Source: Sipunculus nudus (Eukaryota; Annelida; Sipuncula; Golfingiida; Sipunculidae). Taken from it: a DNA stretch of 64,000 bases. Below the pieces are notes generated by a model. That model was not told where the DNA came from, made no database searches, and worked only from the letters and a program-made list of their open reading frames with translations. The position numbers and the translations under genes were made by a program. Location: assembly GCA_026874595.1 (NCBI GenBank), contig CM049310.1:33051558-33115557 (forward strand), in the 5' to 3' direction. Within the stretch, counting starts at the first letter, position 1, and each line of letters begins with the position of its first letter. Of this stretch, positions 48,850-61,233 are shown piece by piece.

Positions 48850-51548
48850 GTAAGTCGCACAGATAACCTGTAGGTGTTAATAGGGTCAGTTAAACACTGA
48901 TCACACAGAGTTGGATAGATTCTATACTTCAGTGCAATACCTTTGTCCACCTGTTTTCTTCACACAGCACTTCTTTCAAATTTGTTCTGTGAATTTATTT
49001 ATTAACTCTGGTCCATGTGGGAGGATGCGTTCTATCAAAGTTCAGACCTATCAGACCAAAATCCTGTATGACTACAATAATTTCTAGTAAAGTTTGCATT
49101 GTCAGGATGAAAATCTGTCTTTGCAGTGGTAAAAGATCTTCAGGTGTTCACCTCTTTCTTTTTGGTATACCACTGATTCTTCCCAGAGAGACTTACTCTG
49201 TTTATCACACAGCCTGTCATCCCCTGTCCTCTAATGACTTAACCACCCTTGTCCCTTATTAGGCTGGGTTGCCTAATATCACAAGGCCAAGGACTTCCAT
49301 TAAATCCTGAATTTCCTGAAGTTTCCTGGATTTTCCTAATTATAAATTTTCCAGCATTTATACCATGATCTCCTATACTTTCCTATATTTTTTCACTGCA
49401 CAATTGTGTTTTTGAAGTAATTGTTGCTATTACTGAATAATGGTAATCTGGAGAACAGAAGGTCATGTAAATTAAACATGTAACCCAAGGTTGTGCAATG
49501 AAAACTCCTAAATATTACATATAATTTTTGCCTGAAAATTCCCATATTTTTGTCCCAAGTGCTCCTATAAAATTCTCATGATTCTTCAGGAACCCAATGG
49601 TAGCAGTAAAAATGTCTCACTTTCCAAATATCTCCCCACATGTTTGTGAGACATACTAAACACTACCAGTCCTGGGGTTGAGAGTTTACTTGTCTTTGTC
49701 ATGCAGTCCTTCACCTCTCAAGTCCACCTGGCTCTCAAATTTGTTGACAAAGCACTTACTTCAAGCTCCTGTGGTGGGTTACTTCTACTTGAAATGCTCA
49801 GAATCATCTGTTAACACTCACAACCTTCAGTTAGACTTTGTTTGCATATCTTGAAACCAGTGACGCTATTATTTTGAAGTTATACATAGATTGATTTTAA
49901 TGCTTTATACTTGCATTTGAGCAGATGCATGAATGTTCTAGTGGACCATACAGAACCCAAATTGATATTGCTGAGTTGCATTTATATAAACCTCTAAAAA
50001 GAACTACAAATAATGTATTATATAACATTTCATAATGGTCCATGGAGTTTAATTCTTTAGATGAAATAATCAAATAACTATAGAACATGAATCAGGGACA
50101 GCTGGTGATTTTGTGCTATTCATCTAAGGAATAATAAGATACCCTACCATTTTCATACAACACCTGTGGCTATGCCTCAGAAGTGCCTGTTTTTGGTTTA
50201 GGGAATGATGCCAAGTATGTCCTAAAGGAGGATGGCCATGTTCAGTGTTTCCCAATAAACCCTGAAGAATTAGGCCTTATTTTATGAAGCCTCAAATCAC
50301 AGTAGCATCTGTCAGAAACTCAGCCCATTTAACTCATCCCATGGAAAACCTGTCCCGTACAAATCCAGTCACAGTTCTGTGGACCCCTCCCAATGCAAAA
50401 ATGAGTTTTAAATTTTATGCTTGAAACTATACCAGCATTATATCTTGGGCCTTGGATCACTGCTACATACACATAAACCTAAACCAACCATACACTATAT
50501 GATCAAGCCTGGCAGATATCTTTATTCTGGTGGTATATACCGTGGGAACTGGGTCATCTGCTGCAAATCACATTTAACATTCTGTCAGTTGGAATGCATA
50601 AAACATAGTGGAACAGTTAATTTGAATCAACTTTGCTCTGATTTCAAATTGGCGTGTGTGTGTGAAGGAGGTACAAGTACATGATAAAGCTGAGACGACA
50701 GTTGTATAGAGGAGGTCAATGGGTACTTTCTTGATACTTTCTTGATACCTTGACACAGTTTTTGCAGCTGCTTAAATCATTATGTAGCAGAAGAAGGAAG
50801 TATTCACTGTATGTTTTAGCTTTATAGGAATGTCATTATAAGCTCAGTATGAGGACTTGATTTTCTTTCAGAATTTCCCTACGGGGGAACCTCTCTTTTT
50901 GGGCACCTATCAATCACAGACACCTATATAATGAATACTTGACAACCTAGTGAAATGTATACCATAACCCTTTTAATATGAACATCTGCTGTTATTGACA
51001 CAACCCAGGTTAAGTCCACCTCCAAAGTCAGATGTTGGGTGGAATCTGTATTTTAACTGATGGTTGTTGCACTGAGCTGTTGTCATACAACTCCTCAATG
51101 GCCACCGTGCCGAAGTGCAGGTTATTGGTCTTTAAGTGTAAGGAATTATGCGAAGTATGTCCTTACGGGGTCAGTTTCTATATTTTCTTATAAATCCTGA
51201 GGAACTGATGTTTTACAAAGGGTCTAAGCTGCCAGAAGCAACACCAGTGTGTCCAGCTCAGCCCATTGAAAAGCTGGCCTTTTTCCAACTGGGTCCATGG
51301 AAAATCTGTCCCGGATTTAGTTGCACAAACCTATCCCAGTGCAAGACTGGCTAATATGCTAATTTGTATAATAAACTGATTTTCACACAAAAAACAATTT
51401 TCAAAACTGATTTGGTAGCCTTATTTTCCTTTTGCTGAATAGCTTTGCCTCAACAGATCAGTAATGATTTTTGTTGATTTTGAGGTAAGACTGAACAAGT
51501 TGAATTCTTTAAAAACATTTCATGTTTATATAATTTTATTTTTTGTAG
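48850..51548. other. STAT intron with a diverged repeat pair
   Basis: Segments near 50205-50420 and 51145-51360 share phrases (GATGCCAAGTATGTCC / TATGCGAAGTATGTCC, CCCATGGAAAACCTGTCCC / TCCATGGAAAATCTGTCCC) and are two old copies of one repeat. No gene is supported. Confidence 0.5.
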
Positions 51549-51621
51549 CAATGCAAGCAGTGTTTGCAGACAGAAGAAAGAAAACAACAAGAGTTCCTTG
51601 TGAAATTGGAAAACTGGCAAG
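51549..51621 (+). CDS. STAT: STAT exon d (coiled-coil helix)
   Basis: A small exon missed by simple open-frame length. Acceptor TTTTTTGTAG ends at 51548 and donor GTAGGG begins at 51622. It has 24 codons plus one base, starting QCKQCLQTEE and ending VKLENWQ. The helix is rich in E, K and Q with heptad-like leucines, as expected within the STAT coiled coil. Phase 0 in, phase 1 out, which fits exon e exactly. Confidence 0.82.
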
Positions 51622-52169
51622 GTAGGGCATGTTTAGTTGAAGTTGCATTGCTGATTTTTATCTCCTGTCTTTCAATCCTGCTAAGCTAGAGCAGTGGGTC
51701 TTTAGATTGTCATTTCTCCATCAGATTTATAGCAGGGCTTATTGTAACCATTTTACTCATAAACTTTGTACATAACCTCCATCGAGGTCTTGGTGAAATC
51801 TCATTAGAAGGCTGAACTAGGTCTTGGTGACCAATGTTTTGAAAGATAATGAACTAGTGACTCTTCAGCGTCTCCTCGCATGATTTGGATGTGTATTCCA
51901 GCTTCACTTTGTGATTTTAATGAATTTTACATTTAGTTATTATGTCAAATTTCTGATGTTATTATATCAGCCAAAGAACACCTTTCTCATATTCCCTTTA
52001 TATTGGGGATCTGGTCATCTGGATATATTCCAGTTTCTCAAACATAATTTGACCAATGGAGTTTTAAAAGTTTACCATTAAATACTCAGTCACAAGTCAT
52101 TTCAATAAATATTTTAGGCTCAATCAAATGGGTTCTAGCTACCATTGCAACTAGTTAGGTGGACAGCTG
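51622..52169. other. STAT intron, nothing recognisable
   Basis: No supported feature. Confidence 0.45.
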
Positions 52170-52405
52170 CCTGGGGCCTGGACAGCTGAGTGGTAAAACG
52201 CCAGCCCCTTTAGCTGGCGACCCGGGTTCGATTCCCGGCATGGCGATGAGAGTTGGTTTTAAATGCCTGTCCAAGGCCAGTGGTTTTCTCCGATTCCTCC
52301 AGTTTCCTCCACCCTTACCATCTACCAAGCGCCAACATCCTGGCCATGGAAAGTGCCTCATATTAGTTATAATATCTAGTTATACAATCCATGAAGAATA
52401 AATAA
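52170..52405 (+). mobile_element. tRNA-derived SINE (2)
   Basis: The head has box A ACAGCTGAGTGGT (52182-52194) and a perfect box B GGTTCGATTCC (52225-52235), with a CCAGC/GCTGG anticodon-like stem. A body with GGTTTTCTCCGATTCCTCCA follows, and the tail is AATAAATAAAG. The tRNA-like head is well preserved, but the acceptor stem does not pair and the usual U33 is missing, so this is a SINE and not a tRNA gene. Confidence 0.8.
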
Positions 52406-52693
52406 AGTTTATATTTATAATATAATGTTAATGATACAGAATATCTTGATCTGCATTGGCTGCATCAGAAAAAAGATAACATACATATGTCTTACTACAA
52501 AGTCAAGTTATGAATATGATGGGCTGTCCTTTAAGTTGCAGGAAAGATTTGAACCTGTTACCAGTGAACAATTAAATATTATTATTTATAGTCCTTATGG
52601 CATATACACATAAATACCTCTTGAATTTGGTTTTATTCATATTCAGAGTTCTACTCTTCTTAAAATACATTATCTGGTTCATGGTTAATTGTA

Positions 52694-52995
52694 TCTCCAG
52701 ACAAAGTCTGGGAAACTATGGTTAAAGCACAGTGCCACCACAGAGATTTCTTAAGGACTCAATAACTCAAAAAATATTTCACAGACCTTTACCAAACTTG
52801 ACATGTACATATATATGGGTGAGAGGACAAAGCCTATTTAAATGGGGTCATGACCTTAACTAGGAGAGTGACCTTGAATAGTTCCATTTTGGGGGAAAAT
52901 CACACAAAATCTTAAATATCTCAAGAAATCTTGCATGGATTGTTCCAAAAATCAAGTTGACTGAAGGTCTTGGATAGTGTCGTCAGGTGTCATCA
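52694..52995 (+). mobile_element. Helitron-like family 1, 5' fragment (copy 4)
   Basis: Starts TCTCCAGACAAAGTC after A and follows the 5' part of copies 1-3 (ATGACCTTAACTAGGAGAG, CTTGGATAGTGT), then stops; the 3' end is missing. Confidence 0.6.
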
Positions 52996-53374
52996 AACAT
53001 CTGCGTGAAGTGCATTTTGTGTCACAAGACTTCTGATGTCAGCAGTAGGGTATAGCAGCACTGATCGACTGTCCATAAACTTTGATGTCCTTAAAAAATT
53101 CTTTTCCAATCCCTGAAAAGTGCTTGAATAGAGCTCGAAATGTATCTCATGATAAGTGTATGGACCTTGAAGAAGATGAACATTTATCTCTCATGTAAAC
53201 AATAAATAAGGGTTTCAAGATAGGTACTTACAGCACACCTGTGGCCAAAGTGTGTGTTTTATCTTATTGAATCAGTTCCAATAAAGTGTGTTTGATTGCT
53301 GAGATAGCTTTTGCACCATGGTAATAACAAACTGTCACTTGTGCCATAGTTCTCATAGTAATTTATATTTTCAG
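52996..53374. other. Short intron stretch before exon e
   Basis: No supported feature other than the polypyrimidine tract and acceptor of exon e. Confidence 0.45.
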
Positions 53375-53511
53375 TACAAGAGAACTCAATAAATGAGAGG
53401 CTGCAAGTTCCCATCAATGGAGAAAATATACGTGAAGCACTGCTGAGAGAAAAAGGTGAAATTGAAAATGACAAAAACAAGGAAAGTGGTGCCATCTACA
53501 CAGGCAGGGAA
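53375..53511 (+). CDS. STAT: STAT exon e (coiled-coil helix)
   Basis: Acceptor ATTTTCAG ends at 53374 and donor GTAAGT starts at 53512. Joined to the last base of exon d it encodes 46 codons from VQENSINERL to AIYTGRE. It contains a charged helix (REALLREKGEIENDKNKE) that corresponds to the middle of the STAT bundle. Phase 1 in, phase 0 out. No in-frame stop occurs. The flanking intron on the right is 8.6 kb and holds many repeats. Confidence 0.84.
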
Positions 53512-53689
53512 GTAAGTGCCTTTATTTATTATCTTTTGTATATAAATTAAAAAAAAAAAATATTCTCTACAACTTGAGAAATCTTTCAGCTGAGTCTCAA
53601 GACCCAAGGGTCACTTTTATCTTGTCTCTGTCTACCTATAGTTATATAGAAGAGTTTTGAAAAAATATATTGACTTTTAATGCTCCTGT

Positions 53690-54473
53690 TCCAACACAGG
53701 TTTTTTTAGCAAACCTGTGAGCTTATGTGATGGTGTGGCGTCATCCACTGGCCATCATGTGTTCATCTCCTGTATGTCTCAAAAAGGGCAGGAGCTAGCA
53801 TCCCCAAATTTTATGTAAAAAATCAGTCATCTATAAAAACTCTATCAGATTTTACTTTTTCGCTGTCTGCATTTACTTAGATTTTATAGTGGAAAAATGC
53901 TAATTATCCTTTAAAAATCTTCTCCAAAACTGTCCAGTTAAATTGTTCAATATTTCACAGAAATATTCTCTGAAACAATCTCTCATGTTTGTTCGAATGG
54001 TTCCAGTTCAGTGAATTTTTTCTGAATTACAGGAAGCTGAACTTAGTTATTTGGCTAAAAAAGGATACTAAAATTACCTTTTTCTGAAACAGATTGAGCT
54101 TTAATCACTAAGTTTTATGTAAATGTTGGTCACATGACTCATATTTAAAATGAGGTATTTGTGGCACCACCTGCATCGACCTCTTTTGTACGGTGGTTAT
54201 TGGTCAGCAGTAAAATTAACCCATAATTTCTCAGGAATAGCTGGAGCTAGCATCCCAGATTTTATGCAAACTTCTGTCACATATCAAATGTTGTGGTATT
54301 GAGCTTTTTGTGGTGCCACCTGCATTAACTTACATTTTACAGGGGAAAAGCTAAAAAAAACTTAATTCAAAAACTGGTTCAATATTTCACAGAAAGTAAA
54401 CCAGAGACGAGCTCTCTCATGTTCTTTAAATGGTTTTATGAATTTTGGCTGAGTTACAGGAATTTGTACTGAC
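53690..54473. repeat. Tandem pair of about 450 bp, GGAGCTAGCATC family
   Basis: GGAGCTAGCATCCC at about 53789 and 54242, and CAATATTTCACAGAAA at about 53949 and 54382, mark two diverged units. Further copies of the same family start near 55128 and 58149. Confidence 0.6.
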
Positions 54474-55096
54474 TGTAAATTTTCGCATATACATCGTGAA
54501 ATTTGTTCCTAAAAAATAATCCAGGAATGGGGAGGTGGCCTTATGTGTGGGTCTAAGCCTAACAGTCTAAATTTTACACAGACTTCATCAAACTGCCAAC
54601 CTGAATGTCCGGCCAACGCAGATAGCCTAATCGCTCATCAGATGTTCGTTTCCGAGGATGTCGGGTACATATGTGGCCCTTACAGTCATTCAATCATTTC
54701 AGTCTTATTCATAACACTCGGGAAACATCTTTGTTCATTGAAAGCGACAAGAAGTGACCGTGAACCCATGTTAATATTGTCACACGGCGGGCCTTCCCAG
54801 GGTTTCACTTTCAGCTGTGAATCACGGCGTCCTGTGGGTTTGACCTTCACTGAAAGGGAATGTTACCTGCACTACATGTATAAGTAGGTACTTGTAGCCT
54901 GACAACTATGCACGTAAGTTTATTCTTGGGTGCGATTTTTAAATGACTCATTCCATTGGTTATCATTTTCTTATCTGTTGTGAGCTGAGGACTATCCAGA
55001 CTCAGTGGGCTATAAAAAATTTTCTCCCGATTTCTCTCTTCAAAATCCCATCTCGACTTATATGCGGGGTCGACGTATATGCGGAAATTTACGAGT
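54474..55096. mobile_element. DNA transposon fragment or MITE with CGCATATAC termini
   Basis: The left end GTAAATTTTCGCATATACATC matches the reverse complement of the right end, GTAAATTTCCGCATATACGTC. The 114-codon open frame inside (54543-54887) has no domain I recognise. Superfamily uncertain. Confidence 0.5.
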
Positions 55097-55164
55097 AAGC
55101 ATACTGACATAACAATCTAAGAAATGAAAGGAGCTAGCATCACCAAGTTTTGTGCAAATGTTGG

Positions 55165-56216
55165 CCATGCAGCCAACCCCTCCATCTCTCTCTATCTTGA
55201 GCAATCCTTTCTGTGTCCTTCCAGGTTCTCCATCCCATTTCCTCTTTTTCTGCCTCTACTGTTCTTCTCCAATTTATCTTTGGTCGATCCCTTCGCCTCT
55301 TCCCTTCTGGTGCCCAGGTTAAAGCTACTTTAGTGTCACTGTTGTCCTCTTTTCTGATAACGTGCCCCAACCATCTCCAACATCTGACTTTGATGTAGTC
55401 TGTTACTGAGTTCATTTTTGTTTTTTTGTAAAGTTCCTCGTTTGTAATTTTCATTGGCCAGTACACCCTAAGTTTTCTTCTTAACCATTTCCTTTGAAAA
55501 GCGTCCAGCCTTTTCTTATCTGCTTCAGTCATTCTCCATGTCTCCGAACTGTATAACAATACTGATAGTACATTACTTTTGAAATTTCTATATTTTATGT
55601 CTGTCTTGTATCTGGTAGATTTCCACAGTTTATTTAATTTAACATATGCACTTCTTGCCAAATTAATTCTTCTCTGTATGTCTTCTCTGGATCCTCCTTC
55701 CTTGTTTATTTCTGCTCCAAGATAAGTAAAATTATTTATATCCTTAATTTCTTGTCCTCCTATTGATATCTGATCTTGTTTCTTGTTGTTGACTCCTAGT
55801 AGTTTTGTCTTCTCAGTATTAATTTCTAAACCAATTAACCTAGCTATTCTGTTTAATCTTTCACTCTTTTCATGCATGTATTGATGATTGCTTGTTAAAA
55901 GTGCAATATCATCTGCATATTCCAGGTCATCTAATATAGTTGTAAAATTCCGTCTTATTCCTTGCCTCTTTCCTTCAGTTACACATCACATTATCCAGTC
56001 CACTGCTATTATAAAAATAAATCCTGACATTACACATCCTTGCCGAACTCCTGTTTTTATTTCAAACCATTCTGATGTCTTTCCATTATCTAAAACACTA
56101 CAGCTGCTTCCCTCATATAAATTTTGTACCATGGTCACCATCTGGCATGGAATTCTGTAATTTCTGAGAATTTCCCATAGTCTCTCTCTTTGTAAAATGT
56201 CAAATGCTTTTTTTTT
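55165..56216 (-). pseudogene. RTE-like LINE, reverse transcriptase C-terminal half, 5' truncated
   Basis: On the - strand, from 56216 downward, the frame reads AFDILQRERLWEIL, GVRQGCVMSGFIF, then a TGA stop near 55976, then the YADDI active-site box near 55905. It continues open as a 245-codon frame (55877-55140) with INTEKTKLL, YLGAEIN, SSETWRMTEADKKRL, RWLGHVIRK and GKRRRDRPKINWRRT, the C-terminal pattern of RTE-type non-LTR retrotransposons. The last codons before the stop at 55140 belong to a neighbouring repeat (GGAGCTAGCATC family), so the element ends near 55165. The endonuclease and N-terminal RT are missing. Only one internal stop, so fairly young. Confidence 0.85.
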
Positions 56217-57042
56217 AATTTATAAAGTTTATATATAGCGGTGCTTCAGAAGTAATATATAAAAGTAATATTGAAAATTAACAATTTCTGTTTGCAGTGC
56301 TCATATTTAATTTTTGTTCTAAAATTTGATTGTGCACATTCTTTCTTAGGGACCAAACTTGGCAAAATTATGGCATTTGCTGAAAGAGTTTTTGAGATAA
56401 TGTACAGGAAAAAGAGTATGACTGACAGACCTATGCACAGAAAATGTAACTGCTATCACTGACCCCCCCCCCCCCCAACCCCAAGATGGGAACCTGATAA
56501 ACATGTTCATTACCCAAGTTCTGTACCAGTCAGATGTTTGAGCAACATGCAAACCAAGCATTTTGTCTGCAATAGTAGAACCAGACAGAACAAAATTAGA
56601 CATTGTTAATTCATAAAGTACTAGCCTGCCTAGGATGTTATGTTTCTGATGTAATCATTTGTGTTTACATTGTGTTGCCTTCAACCAGATCAGGACAATG
56701 ACCTCCATTTTTATACAAAGGTTTTTTATTGTCCCTGCACACAAATAATCCAGGGCCATAGCATATTTCATACCAGCCACCCCCAGGGGCTGAATTTCAT
56801 ACATAGGGCTGTTGGACCACCATATCCAGGGGATATAGGAGATAAAATGTGCGTAATGTGCACTTTATGACCATCCTTTTAGTGGTTGATATGATAACAT
56901 ATGACCCAGATGTGGTTGCTGATGGCTACAGACCATCCTTGTCCGGGTTCAAGGGCTTATTTATCAAGCACCTGTCAAGGTTATGTCCCAATGAATTGTG
57001 TAACCTTGACTGATGAGGATGATAATGTTAATTAGTGTATGC
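56217..57042. other. STAT intron, nothing recognisable
   Basis: Contains a C16 tract at 56462. No gene or repeat boundary recognised. Confidence 0.45.
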
Positions 57043-57398
57043 CTCTGCCACCAGGGTATGCATTCATCCCCATTCGTGTGTCTTTTTGTGTTTGTTCACA
57101 GCATAACTCAGACAGTAATAAAGAGAATCTCATGACACTCGTTTCTTTGCGCAATTTGCCTGTGTAGAATCACTCAGATTTTGATGTGGATCCAGCACAT
57201 GATCCAGATTCAGGAAAGTCATCAAGGAACATTCACAAATGTTCAGTCACTTGTGCATGAATACAGCTGGAAATATTGGCCAAATAAGTGATTGCAAACA
57301 CGGTTTGGGAGTATCCCCCAATAGGGATCCCCCCCCCCAACCACCACACTAACACACACATGGTGGAGACTTGCATTAATTAGAATGCAGCTTTCTAG
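57043..57398 (+). mobile_element. Helitron-like family 2, short copy
   Basis: The 3' end has the stem-loop region TGCATTAATTAGAATGCA (57372-57389) followed by CTAG at 57395-57398 and T. Shares GATCCAGATTCAGGA, GTCATCAAGGAA and AATAAGTGATTGCAAA with the copies at 25.8 and 60.3 kb. The 5' end is approximate. Confidence 0.55.
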
Positions 57399-59240
57399 TT
57401 GCAGCTGTATTATAGGTAATACTACTCCTCTACTTTACTATAATTGATAAACCAGCACTTTCGGCAATATCCAGATAAATATTAATATTAGTCAGTGTGA
57501 TTGGGTTCTGACTTGTTTTCTTTGATTTAGGAGTACCGAGGACAGATTTAGCATACAAAGTCAAATTCCAGGATGTATTAACTGTGGTTATATCCCTAGG
57601 GGTTTTTAAATGTTGATATTGATCTACAAACAAGCCTTGACTCAGCTCAGAACCAGCATTTGTTTGCCAACAAACCTTAACAAAGGCAGCTTTTTTAATG
57701 AAAAATACAGGTCAAATGATCATGTAAGCATATCCGTATTAGTTAATTAGATGAGCCTTATTGTACAGTTGCATGAGTGACATTGCCTGTACTTAAAAGC
57801 TTATCAAATATAATTAACTAGCATCAAATTAGATATTGCCAATCTGCAAATACACAAGATGAATTTTTGTTATTTTAGTTGTTTATCTAGCATTACAATT
57901 TTATGGATAGGTTTAATGAGATCAGAGGTAACCAGACATACTAGTACAGCGTGCGTATTATGCACTATTGCTGTGCTCTTGTTAGTGTATTGTCATAATT
58001 CAGATTATTACATATGCCTGTAAAGGCTAACATATAATTTTTTTGCAAGAAGATTAAACATCAGTATTAATTATATTGAAAGCATGCCAAAAGTCCAAAA
58101 CTGTGAGGCCTTACAAAGTTACAAAGTCTTATTATTAATTCTTAAAAACAGCAGGAGCTAGCATCACTAAATTTATGCAAAAATCTGGCACCTGTAAAAC
58201 TGTCTGATCAAACTTATGTTTTCTTTTATGCTTTTTCCTCACTAATAGCCAAATATAAAGATTATGGGTTGCATACATAGATGCCACTCTCAGCATATGG
58301 ACAGCCACTTCCAGCATTACTAGATCATGACTCAGGTATTTACATTTGTCTGGTAAGCCTAACTTTGGTTGTGGAACAAACCATATGGGGTAATGTACTG
58401 CAATGGTCATCCATCCTGTTACTTTGATATCATGGTAAACAGCAAATAATACTGACATTATTGTATGAATGATAATTAACACTAAAGAATACATGTGAAC
58501 TCAAATCCAAACTGAAAATCTGTCTCTATGGTAATGAGTCATTTTCTGTATCATGTACAAGTTGGCTGCTATTCAGTAACCTGTGTGAGTCATGTTTGTA
58601 TTCATTCGTTCAGAAATTCAGGAAATGTCAGAATTGACAAAAAAATTTGCATCCTCAAAGCATTAATGTGGTCCTCGATACTTAATGGAAAGGCACTCTG
58701 ATGCAAGTATGCTGGTCACAGTCTCTTTAATGTAAGATGGCCAAAATAGCACCGGCATTACTAGTGTAATCCACTTGTATCAGTCCAGTTAGATTGATTG
58801 CTGAGTCATATTTTTAATATGAATTGATGCATCGATCTCTTTGTCTCCTGAATCTTGGATGATGAAGTATACCAAAGTACATGTGTCCTGCCCTGGATAT
58901 TACTCAGCAAAGAAGGGATTTTGTTGCTCTGCATTCCTTGGTTACTATATGACCCAGACAGGGAGGTCTTGTCAACAAACACAGGTGTTTCTAGGTTACT
59001 TATGTTGTTTAAACAGTACACTTCCTTAGTTGCTTTCCTTGTTTACATTTTTGGAGTGCCAATTGAGCTTTCATAATAATGTTTATGAATTGGTGCGAAT
59101 TACATGACTGATGTTAATTGTCTCATTAAGCAAGAGAGCTGATAACAGCAGTTTCCCACCTTTTTCAGCACAGCTAACTTGGTCAAATGAGCTGTAGTGA
59201 TGACCTTTGCCCATAATAGATCTCTCTTGGCCTCTCTCCT
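57399..59240. other. STAT intron with repeat fragments
   Basis: A fragment of the 26.7-kb repeat lies near 57905-57965 and a GGAGCTAGCATC-family fragment near 58149-58210. No gene supported. Confidence 0.45.
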
Positions 59241-59635
59241 ACCCTTGTCACACATAAACGTTTTTCAAACTGATTTGGGCAAAGTGGTTTGGCCAAACTG
59301 GTTAAGTGCATTCACATGCACACTGACATCTAGCACCAACGTGTGTTGTGTACATTGCACATGTGGAACAATGTAACAACATGCAGACAAGCATTCGCGC
59401 TTGTGCTGTAACTGAGTTGCTGCTTGAAAACTGTTCCCAAACTATTCTAGAGCATTCACATGACAGTGTAGCAAAGCTGATAAAACGATTCGCATTCAAA
59501 ACGGTTTGAAACCACTTCATGAGCTTGATCCAAAATACTTTGGCCAAAATTGTTTGAAAATGCTTACAGTGTGAATGCTCAAATGCGTATTAAAAACGGT
59601 TTGAAACAGGTTTGCACTTGCCATGTGAAAAGGGT
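59241..59635. mobile_element. MITE-like element with ACCCTTNTCACA termini
   Basis: The left end is ACCCTTGTCACA; the reverse complement of the right end is ACCCTTTTCACA. The interior repeats GTTTGAAA and TTTGGCCAAA many times in both orientations. No transposase. Confidence 0.5.
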
Positions 59636-60046
59636 GTCCATAAAGCCGGGAACCACTGATGTTACAAACCTAAAATTTTGATAATGTTCAGCTGGTAGAA
59701 GATTCTCTCACCATGCTTGAAACGAATACCATGTTTTCCATATATTGGTACTTCTGCCCAATTTCCACAGTCAAAATTTATTTAAATTTAAGGACAACCT
59801 AATTTTAAGTGTGTCTACATTGAAGGCAACATCTGTAATGATACCTTGCTCAGTGCAATTTGGCCTGATAAAAAGTGGTAGAGTGGGAACTTCCTTAGTT
59901 ATTAAGTTATTGGTACAGACTGATTTATAATGTTTATACTTGCCTTTCTCAATCTTAGAAAAGTATTAAAGAAAATTCCTATTTATGTCAGGAGTGAAAT
60001 TTATATCAGGGTTAACTACAACATAAATTTGATGTTAACTGTTACT

Positions 60047-60402
60047 GTCAGGAGGAGAGGTGTTCATCCCCGTTTGTTCAGTTTGCACACGTGACTGGGG
60101 GTGGGCTTGGGTGCTCGTTCAAAACATAACACAGGCAATTATGAACAGCATCTCATGATTTTTCAGGACATTTCATGAATGGACCAATGAAGAATCAGTT
60201 ATATTTTGGTGTATATTAGGCACATGATTCAGATTCAGGAGAGTCATCAAGGAATATTCACAAATGTACAGTCACTTATGCACTAGTTATCCTAGGAATA
60301 TGAGCCAAATAAGTGAATGCAAACATAGTATTGGCAGCATCCTAGCATTTTAGGACCCCCCATATGGCGGAGGCATGCATTCCTTAGAATGCACATTTCT
60401 AG
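60047..60402 (+). mobile_element. Helitron-like family 2, short copy
   Basis: Ends with a perfect stem-loop TGCATTC-CTTA-GAATGCA (60376-60393) and CTAG at 60399-60402. Shares GATTCAGATTCAGGA, GTCATCAAGGAATATTC and AATAAGTGAATGCAAA with the other copies. The 5' end is approximate. Confidence 0.55.
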
Positions 60403-60913
60403 GTCTTGTTGTTCCTTATTTTAGGGTATGACATGGGACTATTTGTGCAGCAGTAAATAAAATGAAAAAAAAAATAATTGATTTTATTCAGCTGTGGTAA
60501 ACAGGTTATCATTCCAGCTCATTGAGTGCCTTCCTGTAACCTGACTTTGTCATCTGCAACAAAAGTTCAATTTAATATACATATCCCAAATCCAGAGCTT
60601 AAATTCATCAACTCACTGTGTAAATACAGACAGTTCATTGAATGTTAACATACTCTCACAATATTGATAACATAAGCATCAAAATAATACAGTGTGGATA
60701 TACATGTGTTATGGAGTAGAAAAGGGTGATTTTATGACTTGACATATATTTAAAGGAATATTTCAATATTTTATTATTTAAAATCTAAAATATACTTCAA
60801 AAACAATTGAAGATCAATTTTGGGTTCAGTCTGTTCTGATATTCAGACAGAGCCAAAGATTATTAATGGTTCATTAGACAACCAAAGTATCTAATGGTAA
60901 TTCAGGATGTTTG

Positions 60914-61233
60914 TGGAGCGTGGTGGTGTAATGGCAAAGGTGCCGGAAATGTGATCAAGCGGTCATGGGTTGGAATCCCATAGCGTCTCACTTCTTCGCT
61001 AAGATCCTTAAGCAAGGTCTCAGCCACAAGTGTGCTTATGTCTACCCAGCATTACAAATGGGTACCTGATTAAGTGCCATCTGCCTATGGCGGGCCCTAG
61101 TGACCTAAAAACTGTGTGTGGGCTCTGTAGCATCACCAGGGATTTACCACCGGGAAGTTAATTGTAAAGTCTTCTGAGCCAGTTGTTGGGAAGGGGACTT
61201 AAAACCTACAACTTTAACTTTAACTTTTTTTTT
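60914..61233 (+). mobile_element. tRNA-derived SINE (3)
   Basis: The head has box A GGTGGTGTAATGG (from 60922) and box B GGGTTGGAATCCC (60967-60979). A body of about 230 bp follows, with a tail of ACTTTA repeats and a T9 run. A different family from the other two SINEs. Confidence 0.75.

Noticed and set aside
52170-52245. Functional tRNA gene
   Set aside because: Box A and B are excellent, but the acceptor stem does not pair, U33 is missing and a SINE body with A-rich tail follows.
54543-54887. 114-codon open frame as a gene
   Set aside because: Lies inside an element with CGCATATAC inverted ends, has no recognisable domain and no flanking splice signals in context.
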